From NCBI GenBank assembly GCA_021545645.1, contig JAJRWP010000029.1, positions 1 to 33,716 on the forward strand: a stretch of DNA of 33,716 bases, given 5' to 3'. The notes beneath the pieces were generated by a model that was not told where the DNA came from, did not search any database, and saw only the letters and a list, made by a program, of their open reading frames with translations. The position numbers and the translations under genes are program-made. Shown here piece by piece: positions 1 to 7,149 of the stretch (positions are counted from its first letter, which is position 1; every line of letters starts with the position of its first letter). Source of the stretch: Zetaproteobacteria bacterium. Its GTDB lineage: Bacteria; Pseudomonadota; Zetaproteobacteria; Mariprofundales; Mariprofundaceae.

Positions 1-1
1 A

Positions 2-154
2 GCGGTCGCACGGGTGTTCGTCTGGCGCGAAGGTATTGCGCAGGACCGTATCCATATCGAAGGTCGCGGGGCCGCCGATCCGGTGGCGGATAATGCCACG
101 CCGGAAGGCCGGGCCAAGAATCGACGCATCGAAATCTTTATCCTCGGCAGTTGA
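2..154 (+). CDS. OmpA-family C-terminal domain protein (3' fragment)
   Basis: Only the last 50 codons are in the window. The open frame runs from the window edge to a TGA and ends in NATPEGRAKNRRIEIFILGS. The pattern 'GRGAADPVADNATPEGRAKNRRIEI' shape (quoted here in parts: GRGAADPVADN, then GRAKNRRIEI) is the end of the OmpA/MotB peptidoglycan-binding domain, where the conserved Asn, Gly-Arg-Ala and Asn-Arg-Arg-Ile/Val-Glu contact diaminopimelate. It is probably an outer-membrane or MotB-like cell-wall anchor. Without the N-terminus, OmpA/Pal-like and MotB-like proteins cannot be told apart. It converges on the small leftward gene that ends 4 bases further on. The fragment is absent from the ORF track because it lacks a start. 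Confidence 0.85.
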   Translation, partial: AVARVFVWREGIAQDRIHIEGRGAADPVADNATPEGRAKNRRIEIFILGS

Positions 155-157
155 TCT

Positions 158-346
158 TTAGCGTTTGGCAGCGCGCAGGCATAGCCAAGCGAGCAATAGC
201 GGTATGAGTACACCGATGCCGCTGAACCACAGGGGCATAACCCAGCCCTGAATCACAATTTCAACGCCAAGCAGCAGGCGCACGACATGCGCTGCCGCAA
301 CCAGCACAAACACAACACTAACCAGATACAATACCGCTTTTTGCAT
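158..346 (-). CDS. small two-helix membrane protein, unknown function
   Basis: A 62-residue protein with two hydrophobic segments, roughly residues 4-27 and 35-58, joined by a short loop (IQGWVMPLW), and a basic C-terminal end (RAAKR). The ATG is preceded by a good ribosome-binding site (AAGGAG, about 6 bases upstream on the minus strand), which supports it as a real gene. It lies last in the leftward block, 87 bases after the DUF721 gene. A possible -10 (TATACT) lies in that gap, but no convincing -35 goes with it. I do not recognise a characterised family; it looks like an inner-membrane protein. Confidence 0.65.
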   Translation of the reverse strand: MQKAVLYLVSVVFVLVAAAHVVRLLLGVEIVIQGWVMPLWFSGIGVLIPLLLAWLCLRAAKR

Positions 347-433
347 GCACTACTCCTTGCCTGCCTTGATTGGGGAGGCACTCATTAGTATAGCAGTGTC
401 GAATGGGCTTGTGTGCGGCTTAGGCTCCGGAAA

Positions 434-913
434 CTATGAATAACGCAGTTGATTGATGCGTGCCTGAAACATGGCGCGGCGCAGCGCTTTGTTGCGCACC
501 TTGCGAATGTCCTTGGCAATGCGCCGTTTATCCCTCCACGTCGGATGTTTTGGCGGTGTACTGATTTTTTCCCGTTGCGGCATGCCTGCGCCGGGCTGCA
601 TGCGCGTGCGCACATTGCTGATGCTTTTGACGCGGCAACGGCGAAAACATGCATTGCGAATTTCCTGTTGCAGAAAACGCACCTGCTGGGCCATGGCCGG
701 GTGATCGACGGCGATATGCAGGCAGCCTGCCTCGATATTTAGCGGTTCTGTGTGTTGGGCCAGCACCGAGCCGACGATTTCAGCCCATTGGCGGCGCACA
801 CGGCCAATGTCGGCCAGGCGCTGCAATTGCTCCTCGCCGAGCACGGCGCAAAGGCCGGATTGCAACGGTGTTAAGTGCGAACGGACGCGGAATTTTTCTT
901 TGAAACGGCTCAA
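434..913 (-). CDS. DUF721 / DciA-like protein
   Basis: 159 residues. The N-terminal 90 residues fit the DUF721 domain (LADIGRVRRQWAEIVGSVLAQHTEP, then LHIAVDHPAMAQQVRFLQ), the fold shared with DciA, the ancestral loader of the replicative helicase DnaB. The remaining C-terminal part is basic and low in predicted structure (KRRIAKDIRKVRNKALRR), compatible with nucleic-acid binding. The start in the track is a TTG whose TTGA overlaps the stop of the upstream HIT gene, so the two are probably translationally coupled; no strong ribosome-binding site is visible. The DciA role is inferred from the family and not shown by the sequence. Confidence 0.75.
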   Translation of the reverse strand: MSRFKEKFRVRSHLTPLQSGLCAVLGEEQLQRLADIGRVRRQWAEIVGSVLAQHTEPLNIEAGCLHIAVDHPAMAQQVRFLQQEIRNACFRRCRVKSISNVRTRMQPGAGMPQREKISTPPKHPTWRDKRRIAKDIRKVRNKALRRAMFQARINQLRYS

Positions 914-1239
914 AACGGAAGTTTTTTACCGCCGAGAATATGCGCATGCAGATGAAAAACCTCCTGCCCGCCACCTTCGCGGACATTGATCACCACCCGG
1001 TATCCGGCAGCCAGATTCAACACATCGTCGGCAATCGTACGCACCCGGTTCATCAGTAGGCCGAGCACAGCCGGATCATTGCAATCGGCAAGCGTCGCCA
1101 CATGTTTTTTGGGAATCACCAGCACATGCACCGGCGCTTTCGGATGGATGTCTTTGAAGGCGAATACATCTGCATCCTCATACACCGTATCGGAAGGAAT
1201 GCTTCCTTCGATAATTTTACAAAACAGGCAATCAGGCAT
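910..1239 (-). CDS. hinT: HIT-family nucleotide hydrolase (HinT-like)
   Basis: 109 residues, normal for HinT. The N-terminus DCLFCKIIEG holds the zinc-type Cys pair common in bacterial HIT proteins. The histidine-triad motif HLHAHILGG sits near residues 97-105, with the middle His of the triad acting as nucleophile in hydrolysis of purine phosphoramidates such as AMP-lysine. The region GGGQEVFHLHAHILGG is complete. The ATG is preceded by AAGGAGTG, a strong ribosome-binding site. It follows the GIY-YIG gene by 27 bases and overlaps the DUF721 gene by 4. The cellular substrate cannot be read from sequence. Confidence 0.93.
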   Translation of the reverse strand: MPDCLFCKIIEGSIPSDTVYEDADVFAFKDIHPKAPVHVLVIPKKHVATLADCNDPAVLGLLMNRVRTIADDVLNLAAGYRVVINVREGGGQEVFHLHAHILGGKKLPF

Positions 1240-1266
1240 GGCATCACTCCTTGTTGAAGCTTAAGT

Positions 1267-1539
1267 TTAACAACAGAAGGGGCTTTCACCAGTTAAAATC
1301 ATCCGCTCCTTGTCTTTTTTGCATAGTTTTTTGATGTTTATTTCGGCCTTGAGTGCATCGGCATGCGAGCCTACTGATTGTTGATAAACGAGTTGAAGGG
1401 GCGATTTCCCACGCAGGTATTTTGCACCTTTGCCCGATTGATGTTCGGAAAAACGTCTTTCCACATCGGTGGTGATGCCGGTGTATAAGCTATTATCCTT
1501 GCAGCGAACGAGGTAAAGGAACCATATTTGTTCGGTCAT
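1267..1539 (-). CDS. GIY-YIG nuclease-superfamily protein (UPF0213/YhbQ type)
   Basis: 90 residues forming a stand-alone GIY-YIG domain. WFLYLVRC and SLYTGIT supply the two strand motifs, followed by the conserved Arg in ERRFSEH and a C-terminal Glu within LKAEINIKKLCK. Length and layout match the YhbQ/UPF0213 group. Members have the nuclease fold, and some show DNA cleavage in vitro, but their role is mostly unknown. The start ATG lies directly against the stop codon of the Gre-like gene with no spacer, so translation is likely coupled. The C-terminus ends in Cys-Cys, which is slightly unusual. Confidence 0.88.
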   Translation of the reverse strand: MTEQIWFLYLVRCKDNSLYTGITTDVERRFSEHQSGKGAKYLRGKSPLQLVYQQSVGSHADALKAEINIKKLCKKDKERMILTGESPFCC

Positions 1540-2019
1540 TTAATAAATCGCCGAAATTTCATAACCATGTTGTTTACCCGCGCTGTGGATTTCAACTTCC
1601 TCACCTTGTTCTTTGCCCAACAACGCGCGCCCCAAAGGTGATTGCGGGGTAATGACGGTAATGATTTTTTTATTGTGTCGAATTTCTAAACCACCGGCAT
1701 CGCCAGCAACCCACACGTGTTTTTCTTGGCCGTGTTCGTCGGTCAGTGTTACCAACGAGCATAAGGCAATACTGGCTGTGGATTCTGGTAGTTTGAGTTG
1801 CTTAAAATAGGCAAGCGCGCGTTGTATTGCTAATAATCGACGCCCTTGTCCGTGTGCCAAATAGGCGGCTTCGGTTCCCATCGTTTCATACTTGCTTGAG
1901 CCGAGGCAATCTTTATGCGTTGCCGTGTCGCGTGCCGTTTTTACCGCTTGTTCGGCAATCAATATGTCTGCTTCGAGTTGCCGGATGATGCATGCTACGA
2001 TGTGGTGTTTATCCAGCAT
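1540..2019 (-). CDS. GreA/GreB-family-like transcription factor
   Basis: 159 residues, the usual length of Gre factors. Residues 1-75 are predicted helical and could form the coiled-coil that enters the RNA polymerase secondary channel (SKYETMGTEAAYLA lies here). Residues 85-159 resemble the Gre C-terminal FKBP-like domain, best seen in ITVITPQSPLGRALLGKEQGEEVEI. The family rescues or modulates paused polymerase. The region expected to be the acidic tip reads ATHKDCLGSSKYE and is poor in acidic residues compared with what I recall for such factors, so RNA-cleavage activity is doubtful. It is neither a clear GreA nor a clear GreB. No good ribosome-binding site precedes the ATG. Confidence 0.75.
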   Translation of the reverse strand: MLDKHHIVACIIRQLEADILIAEQAVKTARDTATHKDCLGSSKYETMGTEAAYLAHGQGRRLLAIQRALAYFKQLKLPESTASIALCSLVTLTDEHGQEKHVWVAGDAGGLEIRHNKKIITVITPQSPLGRALLGKEQGEEVEIHSAGKQHGYEISAIY

Positions 2020-2062
2020 CGGGGGAATGATCTTTTTGCATGTTTTAGTTCAATTTGTGCGA

Positions 2063-2392
2063 TTATTTATTTCTTGATGCCTTTTCATCATGTCCCGAAA
2101 TGCCGAAGCGGCGGGCCAATTCGCCCAGCACATCGTCCGGCGACAGGCCTTTTTGCGCCAGCATGACCATGCTGTGAAACCACAAGTCGGCGGTTTCATA
2201 GATGATTTGTTGGCGGTCGTCATTTTTGGCGGCGATGATGGTTTCCACCGCTTCTTCACCGATCTTTTCCAGCATTTTATCCGGTTTGGCGTATAGCGAG
2301 GCGACGTAGGAGGAATCCGGCGATTCGGATTTTCGTGTTTCGAGTACGGCGGCCAGTTGTTTGAGAATATCGTTGCTTACGGATTCGTTCAT
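2063..2392 (-). CDS. hisE: phosphoribosyl-ATP pyrophosphatase
   Basis: 109 residues, typical for stand-alone HisE. It catalyses the second step of histidine synthesis, splitting pyrophosphate from phosphoribosyl-ATP. The MazG-like signature is visible: SYVASLYAK, then [17 protein letters not shown], then [15 protein letters not shown], with the metal-binding Glu/Asp residues in EEAVE and ETADL. Its ATG overlaps the hisI stop by 4 bases. The two enzymes act consecutively and are often fused as HisIE in other bacteria; here they are separate but coupled. Confidence 0.95.
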   Translation of the reverse strand: MNESVSNDILKQLAAVLETRKSESPDSSYVASLYAKPDKMLEKIGEEAVETIIAAKNDDRQQIIYETADLWFHSMVMLAQKGLSPDDVLGELARRFGISGHDEKASRNK

Positions 2393-2745
2393 ACAAGAGG
2401 CTCCTCAATCGTAATCCATTCACCGCGCTGATTCTGCCGGTAAAAACAGGCTTGGCGGTTGGTGTGGCAGGCCGGTCCGGTTTGTTCGATCTGAAGAAGA
2501 AGCGTGTCGCCGTCGCAATCGAGATACATGGCCACGATTTTCTGCACATGGCCGGAGGATTCGCCCTTTTTCCACTGGCATGCGCGCGAACGCGAATAAT
2601 AGTGTGCAAACCCGGTTTCAATGCTTTGCCGAACAGCTTCTTCGTTCATCCACGCCAGCATCAGCACACGCCCGGATTCGCAATCCTGCGCGATGGCCGG
2701 AATCAGGCCGTGCGCATCGAATTTAAGCTCGTCGAGCGGGTTCAT
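2389..2745 (-). CDS. hisI: phosphoribosyl-AMP cyclohydrolase
   Basis: 118 residues, within the normal size. It opens the adenine ring of phosphoribosyl-AMP in the third step of histidine synthesis. Visible family motifs are [31 protein letters not shown], the metal-site segment [11 protein letters not shown] with its Cys and Asp residues, and [14 protein letters not shown] with the zinc cysteine. All are present in normal order. Its start overlaps the hemL stop by 4 bases, an unusual partner for a his gene, and its stop overlaps hisE. Confidence 0.96.
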   Translation of the reverse strand: MNPLDELKFDAHGLIPAIAQDCESGRVLMLAWMNEEAVRQSIETGFAHYYSRSRACQWKKGESSGHVQKIVAMYLDCDGDTLLLQIEQTGPACHTNRQACFYRQNQRGEWITIEEPLV

Positions 2746-4058
2746 GTGGTTACTTTAGCCAGCGCCCGTCCGGCGGCGGCGATGGTGGCGTCGATGTCTT
2801 CATCTGTGTGTGCAGCCGAGACAAATCCCGCTTCGTATTGTGAAGGGGCGAGATAAACGCCTTCATCAAGCATGGCGTTGAAAAATTTGCCGAAAAAGGC
2901 CAGATCGCAATGCTCGCTGACATCCGAGCAACAGTTCACACTATCCAATTCGGTGAAGAAAACGGTAAACATCGCGCCGACCTGATTGGCCACTGCCGGA
3001 ACACCGGCTGCTTTGCAACCATCCAACAGACCTGCGACGAGCTTTGTCGTTTTGCGTTCCAGTTCCTCGTAAAAACCGGCTGCGCGCAGACGTGTTAAGG
3101 TTTCCAGTCCGGCGCGCATGGCCAGCGGATTGCCGGACAGCGTGCCCGCTTGATACACCGGACCGTCCGGTGAAATTTGCCGCATAATATCTTCGCGGCC
3201 ACCGTAAGCACCGACAGGCAGACCGCCGCCGATGATTTTTCCCAGACAGGTCAAATCCGGCATAATGCCGAAACGCTGCTGCGCACCGCCTGCGCCAACA
3301 CGAAAACCGCACATCACTTCGTCGAAAATCAGCAGCGCGCCTTCGGCTGTGCACAAATCGCGCAACTGCTGCAAAAATCCGCTGCTATACAAATCCATGA
3401 CCCCGGTATTGCCGGGAACCGGCTCGACAATAATACAGGCGATTTCGTTTTTATTTTCTGCAAACAGGCGTTTTATGGCGGCAAAATCGTTAAACGGCGC
3501 GGTCAGGGTCAGTTTGGCATAATCGGCGGGCACACCGGCGGAATCGGGTTCGCCAAAGGTGGCCGCACCGCTTCCCGCTTTGACCAGAAAACCATCGGCA
3601 TGACCGTGGTAGCCGCCGTCGAATTTGATGAATTTATCGCGCCCGGTAAAACCGCGCGCCAAGCGTAGCGCACTCATCGTCGCTTCCGAACCGGAATTCA
3701 CAAAACGCACCACCTCAATCGACGGAACCATGTCGATCACCAGTTCGGCCAGTTCGATTTCCAGTTCGCACGGCGCGCCGAAACTCATGCCCAGTTCTGC
3801 CGTTTGCTGAACGCCTTTGACCACATCCGGGTGCGCATGACCGAGAATCATCGGTCCCCAAGAGCCGACGTAATCAATATAATCGTTGCCATCGACATCT
3901 TGCACATGACTGCCCACAGCGCTGGCCAGAAAACGCGGCGTACCGCCGACCGATTTGAAGGCGCGCACCGGCGAATTGACGCCGCCGGGCAGGATTTTGC
4001 AAGCAGCGGCAAAATCGGCTTCGGATTGTTGAATGTTTTGTTGTTGGTTGCTTGGCAT
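2742..4058 (-). CDS. hemL: glutamate-1-semialdehyde 2,1-aminomutase
   Basis: 438 residues, close to the family norm of about 430. The enzyme is PLP-dependent and converts glutamate-1-semialdehyde to 5-aminolevulinate in the C5 pathway, so this organism makes heme from glutamyl-tRNA. Visible motifs include ILPGGVNSPVRAF near the start, VNSGSEATMSALRLAR, the PLP aspartate in LLIFDEVMCGFR, and the Schiff-base lysine in CLGKIIGGGLPVGAYGG. GTLSGNPLAMRAG completes the active site. It is first in the leftward block with hisI-hisE. A GAGAG ribosome-binding site lies upstream of the ATG. Confidence 0.97.
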   Translation of the reverse strand: MPSNQQQNIQQSEADFAAACKILPGGVNSPVRAFKSVGGTPRFLASAVGSHVQDVDGNDYIDYVGSWGPMILGHAHPDVVKGVQQTAELGMSFGAPCELEIELAELVIDMVPSIEVVRFVNSGSEATMSALRLARGFTGRDKFIKFDGGYHGHADGFLVKAGSGAATFGEPDSAGVPADYAKLTLTAPFNDFAAIKRLFAENKNEIACIIVEPVPGNTGVMDLYSSGFLQQLRDLCTAEGALLIFDEVMCGFRVGAGGAQQRFGIMPDLTCLGKIIGGGLPVGAYGGREDIMRQISPDGPVYQAGTLSGNPLAMRAGLETLTRLRAAGFYEELERKTTKLVAGLLDGCKAAGVPAVANQVGAMFTVFFTELDSVNCCSDVSEHCDLAFFGKFFNAMLDEGVYLAPSQYEAGFVSAAHTDEDIDATIAAAGRALAKVTT

Positions 4059-4108
4059 GAGTACTCTCTCGATTAGAAAATGATTGCTGACGTTAAAAAA
4101 CCGACTTG

Positions 4109-4132
4109 CTTCAATATTAAAGCCTTCAATAT
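4109..4132. repeat. short direct repeat upstream of hemL
   Basis: CTTCAATAT occurs twice, at 4109-4117 and 4124-4132, with a 15-base period, in the gap between the SPOR-gene stop and the hemL start. It could be a protein-binding site for hemL regulation or simple AT-rich chance. No consensus promoter could be fitted with confidence in this gap. Confidence 0.4.
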
Positions 4133-4180
4133 CAAGCCTGTGCGGTCAAAATAGCTGTGATTTTTCTGATGGCAGCCGGG

Positions 4181-4948
4181 CTAATCGCGCGGGCCGACCC
4201 ATGTGTCGTGGATGCCCAGTTGCGCTTCCAGTGCGCCGCGTTGGGCGCGTGCTTCGCTATCGCTGGCAAAACCGGGCACACGAATACGATACCAGACCCT
4301 GCCGTTGGATACGGCGCGCACACTTTCGGCATTGATGCCCATGCGGCGCAGGCGGGCGACTTCCTGATAGGCGGATTCCTGATCGCTGACCGAGGTGATA
4401 TTGACCACCCAGCCGCGATTGCTGCGGTTTTGCGCCGGATACGACGAACTGCTGATCGGCGGCGGCAGCGAACGGTTGCGTAATACATTGTTGTAGCCGC
4501 CGGAAGACTGGCGGTTGTTGGCAATATTATTATCGGGAACCGGTTGGATGGAAATAGGGGCGCGCGTATTTTCTGTGCGTGGAATTGTCGCGCGTGGAAT
4601 CGTCTGCCGGGGCAGGGTGGGGGCCAAACGCGGCTGGATGGCGGCAATGCTGCGTGGGTTGCGGTTTTTAGCTTGCGATTTTAAGTGATTGGCCAGTGCT
4701 TGCGTGACGCTGTCTAGCTGGTTGCTGATGTCGGCGATTTCAGTGCTTAGATTCGTGTTTTTGGCCGGTTCTTTGAGTTGGGCGATGGTTTCTTCAAGGC
4801 TGGCAACCCGATTGGAGAGGCCGAGATTCATCCACAATAGCATGGCTGCAGCACCTGCGCCGGCAAGCAATGCGACGATAATGACCGGATTGGGCCGGGA
4901 AGGGCGATTGCGCGGTGCGAATTCGTCGTCGTCATCCAGATAATCCAT
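4181..4948 (-). CDS. SPOR-domain membrane protein
   Basis: 255 residues from the chosen ATG. The ORF track starts 6 codons earlier at a TTG, but GAGAGGTGAG lies just before the ATG at 4948, so MDYLDDDDEF is the likely N-terminus. An acidic cytoplasmic tail is followed by one membrane helix (about residues 20-42, VIIVALLAGAGAAAMLLWM), a coiled-coil (about 50-95), a Pro/Arg/Thr/Asn-rich linker, and a C-terminal SPOR domain (about 175-255, GWVVNITSVSDQESAYQEV to RVWYRIRVPGF). SPOR domains bind denuded septal glycan, so a role in division or envelope remodelling is likely. It is a bitopic FtsN/DedD-like architecture, but orthology cannot be claimed. Confidence 0.88.
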   Translation of the reverse strand: MDYLDDDDEFAPRNRPSRPNPVIIVALLAGAGAAAMLLWMNLGLSNRVASLEETIAQLKEPAKNTNLSTEIADISNQLDSVTQALANHLKSQAKNRNPRSIAAIQPRLAPTLPRQTIPRATIPRTENTRAPISIQPVPDNNIANNRQSSGGYNNVLRNRSLPPPISSSSYPAQNRSNRGWVVNITSVSDQESAYQEVARLRRMGINAESVRAVSNGRVWYRIRVPGFASDSEARAQRGALEAQLGIHDTWVGPRD

Positions 4949-5051
4949 GCTCACCTCTCTTGCCAAGATTCAGAACGACAGTGTGACGGAAAAGGTGGTG
5001 ATGTGGCAAGTCGAAATTCAATTGTTTTTGCATAAACACCTGTATCGCTAC

Positions 5052-5393
5052 TCATAACGGGCCATCAGGTAGCTGTGGATTACCTTTGCCGAGCGGCAGG
5101 CTGTGGATATTGTCGCCGTTTTCGTTGCGGGTGATTTTGGCTTTTCCCTGACGTTCTACTTCGTCAATACGGATGATGCAGTGCATGGGAATATAGCTGC
5201 GTTTGACACCGGAAAATTCGTTTTTCAGGCCTTCTTCCGAAGGGTCGAGCAGCAGCGCTGATTTTTCGCCGAAAACCAGTTCGCCGATTTCGACAAAACC
5301 CGGAATACCGGCTGGGCCGACGCTATGTGCATAAACTTCGTACACCTGTTGTTGATTGATGAATTGGATTTTGTAGATGTGTTTTTCGGCCAT
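5052..5393 (-). CDS. DUF1820 family protein
   Basis: 113 residues, the usual length of DUF1820. The start MAEKHIYKIQFINQQQVYE and the central PGFVEIGELVFGE and YIPMHCIIRIDEVE are the family's recognisable blocks. It looks like a small soluble protein, and its function is unknown. An AAGGAAG ribosome-binding site stands 5 bases before the ATG. It lies between queD and the SPOR gene on the same strand, with gaps of 52 and about 100 bases, so shared transcription is possible but not certain. Confidence 0.85.
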   Translation of the reverse strand: MAEKHIYKIQFINQQQVYEVYAHSVGPAGIPGFVEIGELVFGEKSALLLDPSEEGLKNEFSGVKRSYIPMHCIIRIDEVERQGKAKITRNENGDNIHSLPLGKGNPQLPDGPL

Positions 5394-5445
5394 TAAACTT
5401 CCTTTGTGCTTATGTTGGGGCGGGAATTACCGGGAAATACGCCGC

Positions 5446-5820
5446 TCACGGGCGGTAGGTGACTTCGGCGGTGCAGGTTTCGCCGATACCAATGCGCGAT
5501 ACTTGCAGGCGTTCGTTATTCAGCCGTTCGGCCATGCGCTCATATAATATCCGCGCCACATTTTCGCTGGACGGATTGATGCGGTCGAAGGGTGGAATAT
5601 CGTTCAAATTGTAATGGTCCCAGTCGGCGAGGGCGGCTTTCAACTCTTTTTTGAGGATTTTGTAGTCGATGGCAAGGCCGATGTCGTCCAGTGCTTCGCA
5701 AGCGACATATAATTTGACCCGCCAATTGTGCCCGTGCAGGCGTGCGCAATCGCCCGCATAATCGCGCAGGCTGTGGGCAGCGGCAAAATCGGTTTTTATC
5801 ATCAATTCGTAATGTGCCAT
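5446..5820 (-). CDS. queD: 6-carboxytetrahydropterin synthase (queuosine pathway)
   Basis: 124 residues, typical of QueD. It makes 6-carboxy-5,6,7,8-tetrahydropterin from 7,8-dihydroneopterin triphosphate, an early step toward the tRNA base queuosine. Zinc histidines appear in AAAHSL and in LHGHNW, with the catalytic Cys in GDCARLHGHNW. DHYNLND and PSSENVARILYE are further family blocks, and the C-terminal Glu in IGETCTAEV binds the pterin. No other que gene is in the window. It diverges from fur across a short 76-base gap, so the Fur site there might affect it too. Confidence 0.94.
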   Translation of the reverse strand: MAHYELMIKTDFAAAHSLRDYAGDCARLHGHNWRVKLYVACEALDDIGLAIDYKILKKELKAALADWDHYNLNDIPPFDRINPSSENVARILYERMAERLNNERLQVSRIGIGETCTAEVTYRP

Positions 5821-5861
5821 GCGCGCAGGCTAACGTGTTCCGCGCCGGGTATAAACGGCGC

Positions 5862-5889
5862 TTGTAAATTAAATGAGAATGGTTATCAT
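5862..5889 (+). promoter_or_regulatory. candidate fur promoter overlapping the Fur box
   Basis: TTGTAA, a 16-base spacer, then TATCAT could form -35/-10 elements. The -10 overlaps the Fur box, as expected for repression. The implied transcription start is at or just before the ATG at 5897, which would make the mRNA nearly leaderless. This is read from sequence only. Confidence 0.45.
5874..5888. promoter_or_regulatory. Fur box upstream of fur-ftr1
   Basis: TGAGAATGGTTATCA matches the 7-1-7 Fur consensus TGATAATnATTATCA at all but two informative positions. The wider AATGAGAATGGTTATCATT is palindromic at 7 of 9 pairs. It sits just before the preferred fur start codon and overlaps a possible -10. 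This predicts iron-dependent autoregulation of fur and control of the iron permease gene behind it. Confidence 0.85.
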
Positions 5890-5896
5890 TCCGATC

Positions 5897-6298
5897 ATGA
5901 AACGATTAACGACACAACGGCAAGCGATTCTCGATCTTATCAATGCCTCCAACCGGCATTGGGATGCCGAAGAAGTGAATCGCGAACTGGCCGATCGCGG
6001 GCATTCTGTTGGCATTGCTACGGTGTATCGCGGCTTGACGGCTCTGGAAGAGGCAGGGCTGGTCGCCAGCATCCAGTTGGCGGATCGAAAACGCTACGAA
6101 CGCGCCGACAAACAGCATCACGACCATATGATTTGCACCGAATGCGGTGCCATCGAAGAATTTTCACACCATAAAATCGAAGCGCTGCAAGAAGCGGCTG
6201 CACTGGAAAAAGGCTTCGAAATGAGCGGCCACCAGCTTGTTTTGTTCGGGCGCTGCGCCCGCTGTGTGGGCGAATCGACAGAGAGAGGAAAGCTATGA
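5897..6298 (+). CDS. fur: Fur-family ferric uptake regulator
   Basis: 133 residues from the ATG at 5897 (MKRLTTQRQAIL). The track's start 8 codons earlier lies in the Fur box and adds no family sequence. Residues 1-75 form the winged-helix domain, including SVGIATVYRGLTALEEAGL. The dimerisation domain has the metal ligands in KQHHDHMICTECGAIEEF, the downstream His in SGHQL, and a second Cys pair in CARC. CTEC and CARC form the structural zinc site. This pattern fits Fur better than Zur or PerR, though only experiment can settle the metal. The stop overlaps the ftr1 start in ATGA. A leading Shine-Dalgarno is absent. Confidence 0.9.
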   Translation: MKRLTTQRQAILDLINASNRHWDAEEVNRELADRGHSVGIATVYRGLTALEEAGLVASIQLADRKRYERADKQHHDHMICTECGAIEEFSHHKIEALQEAAALEKGFEMSGHQLVLFGRCARCVGESTERGKL

Positions 6299-7137
6299 CT
6301 TCCGCACTGATTATCGTGTTCCGGGAAATGTTGGAGATGGCATTGGTGCTTGGTGTGCTGTTTGCCGCCACCAAAGGCATGCGTACTGGCCGCTATTGGA
6401 TCAATATCGGCATTGTGGTGGGTGTAATCGGGGCCATGTTGTTTGCTTTGTTTATGGAAAAAATCGAAAGCGCCGCCAGCGGTGACGGGGAATTCCTGTT
6501 CAATGCCGTGGTGTTGGCGATTGCATCGCTGTTGATTGCTTGGACGGTGATGTGGATGAGTAAACACGGGCGTGATTTAAGCGGTAAAATGCGCCGGGTT
6601 GGGCAGTCTGTTGCCGATGGTGATGCGCCGCGCACAGCGTTGGCGGCTGTGGCCGCAGCAGCGGTGATGCGCGAGGGCGGCGAAGCGGTTTTCTTCTTGT
6701 TTGGCACAGCGCAAACCGTGCAGGAAGACGGGACATCAATGCTTTTCGGTGCGGCTTTGGGCATGTTGTTGGGTATTCTCACCGCCTATGTTGTCTACCG
6801 TGGTTTGGTGCGTGTTCCGTTGCATCGCCTTTTCGCTGTTGTCGGTTGGTTGCTGATTCTGATTGCTGCCGGTATGGCGTCGCAATCGGTCGCCAATTTG
6901 GTGATGATTGATATGTTGCCATCGTTGATTGATCCGATGTGGGATACCTCGGCATGGTTGTCCGAGTCCAGTATGTTTGGTGAGGTTTTGCATGTCATGG
7001 TGGGGTATAGCGATCAGCCGAGCGGCATGCAGATGTTGGTTTTCACGATGGCACTGACGATCATGGTATGGTTGAATCAACGCCTGCGCCGGACATCTTC
7101 GCAATCGGTGTCGCAAGGTGCGAACGCCGCCGCCTGA
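6295..7137 (+). CDS. FTR1-family iron permease
   Basis: 280 residues with about seven hydrophobic segments. Both iron-translocation motifs of the R-E-x-x-E type are present: REMLE near residue 10 and REGGE near residue 127, each starting a helix. This identifies the FTR1/EfeU group, which carries ferric iron after oxidation of ferrous iron. EfeO and EfeB are not next to it and no partner oxidase is visible, so it may work alone or with a distant partner. It has a strong purine-rich ribosome-binding site (GAGAGAGGA) and overlaps fur by 4 bases, so the Fur box should control it. The end is Ala-rich and cytoplasmic. Confidence 0.93.
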   Translation: MTSALIIVFREMLEMALVLGVLFAATKGMRTGRYWINIGIVVGVIGAMLFALFMEKIESAASGDGEFLFNAVVLAIASLLIAWTVMWMSKHGRDLSGKMRRVGQSVADGDAPRTALAAVAAAAVMREGGEAVFFLFGTAQTVQEDGTSMLFGAALGMLLGILTAYVVYRGLVRVPLHRLFAVVGWLLILIAAGMASQSVANLVMIDMLPSLIDPMWDTSAWLSESSMFGEVLHVMVGYSDQPSGMQMLVFTMALTIMVWLNQRLRRTSSQSVSQGANAAA

Positions 7138-7149
7138 GTTTCTCTGCAT

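Noticed and set aside
5873-5896. Upstream fur start giving eight extra residues
   Set aside because: These codons coincide with the Fur box and add MRMVIIPI, which does not belong to the family N-terminus; the ATG at 5897 fits better.
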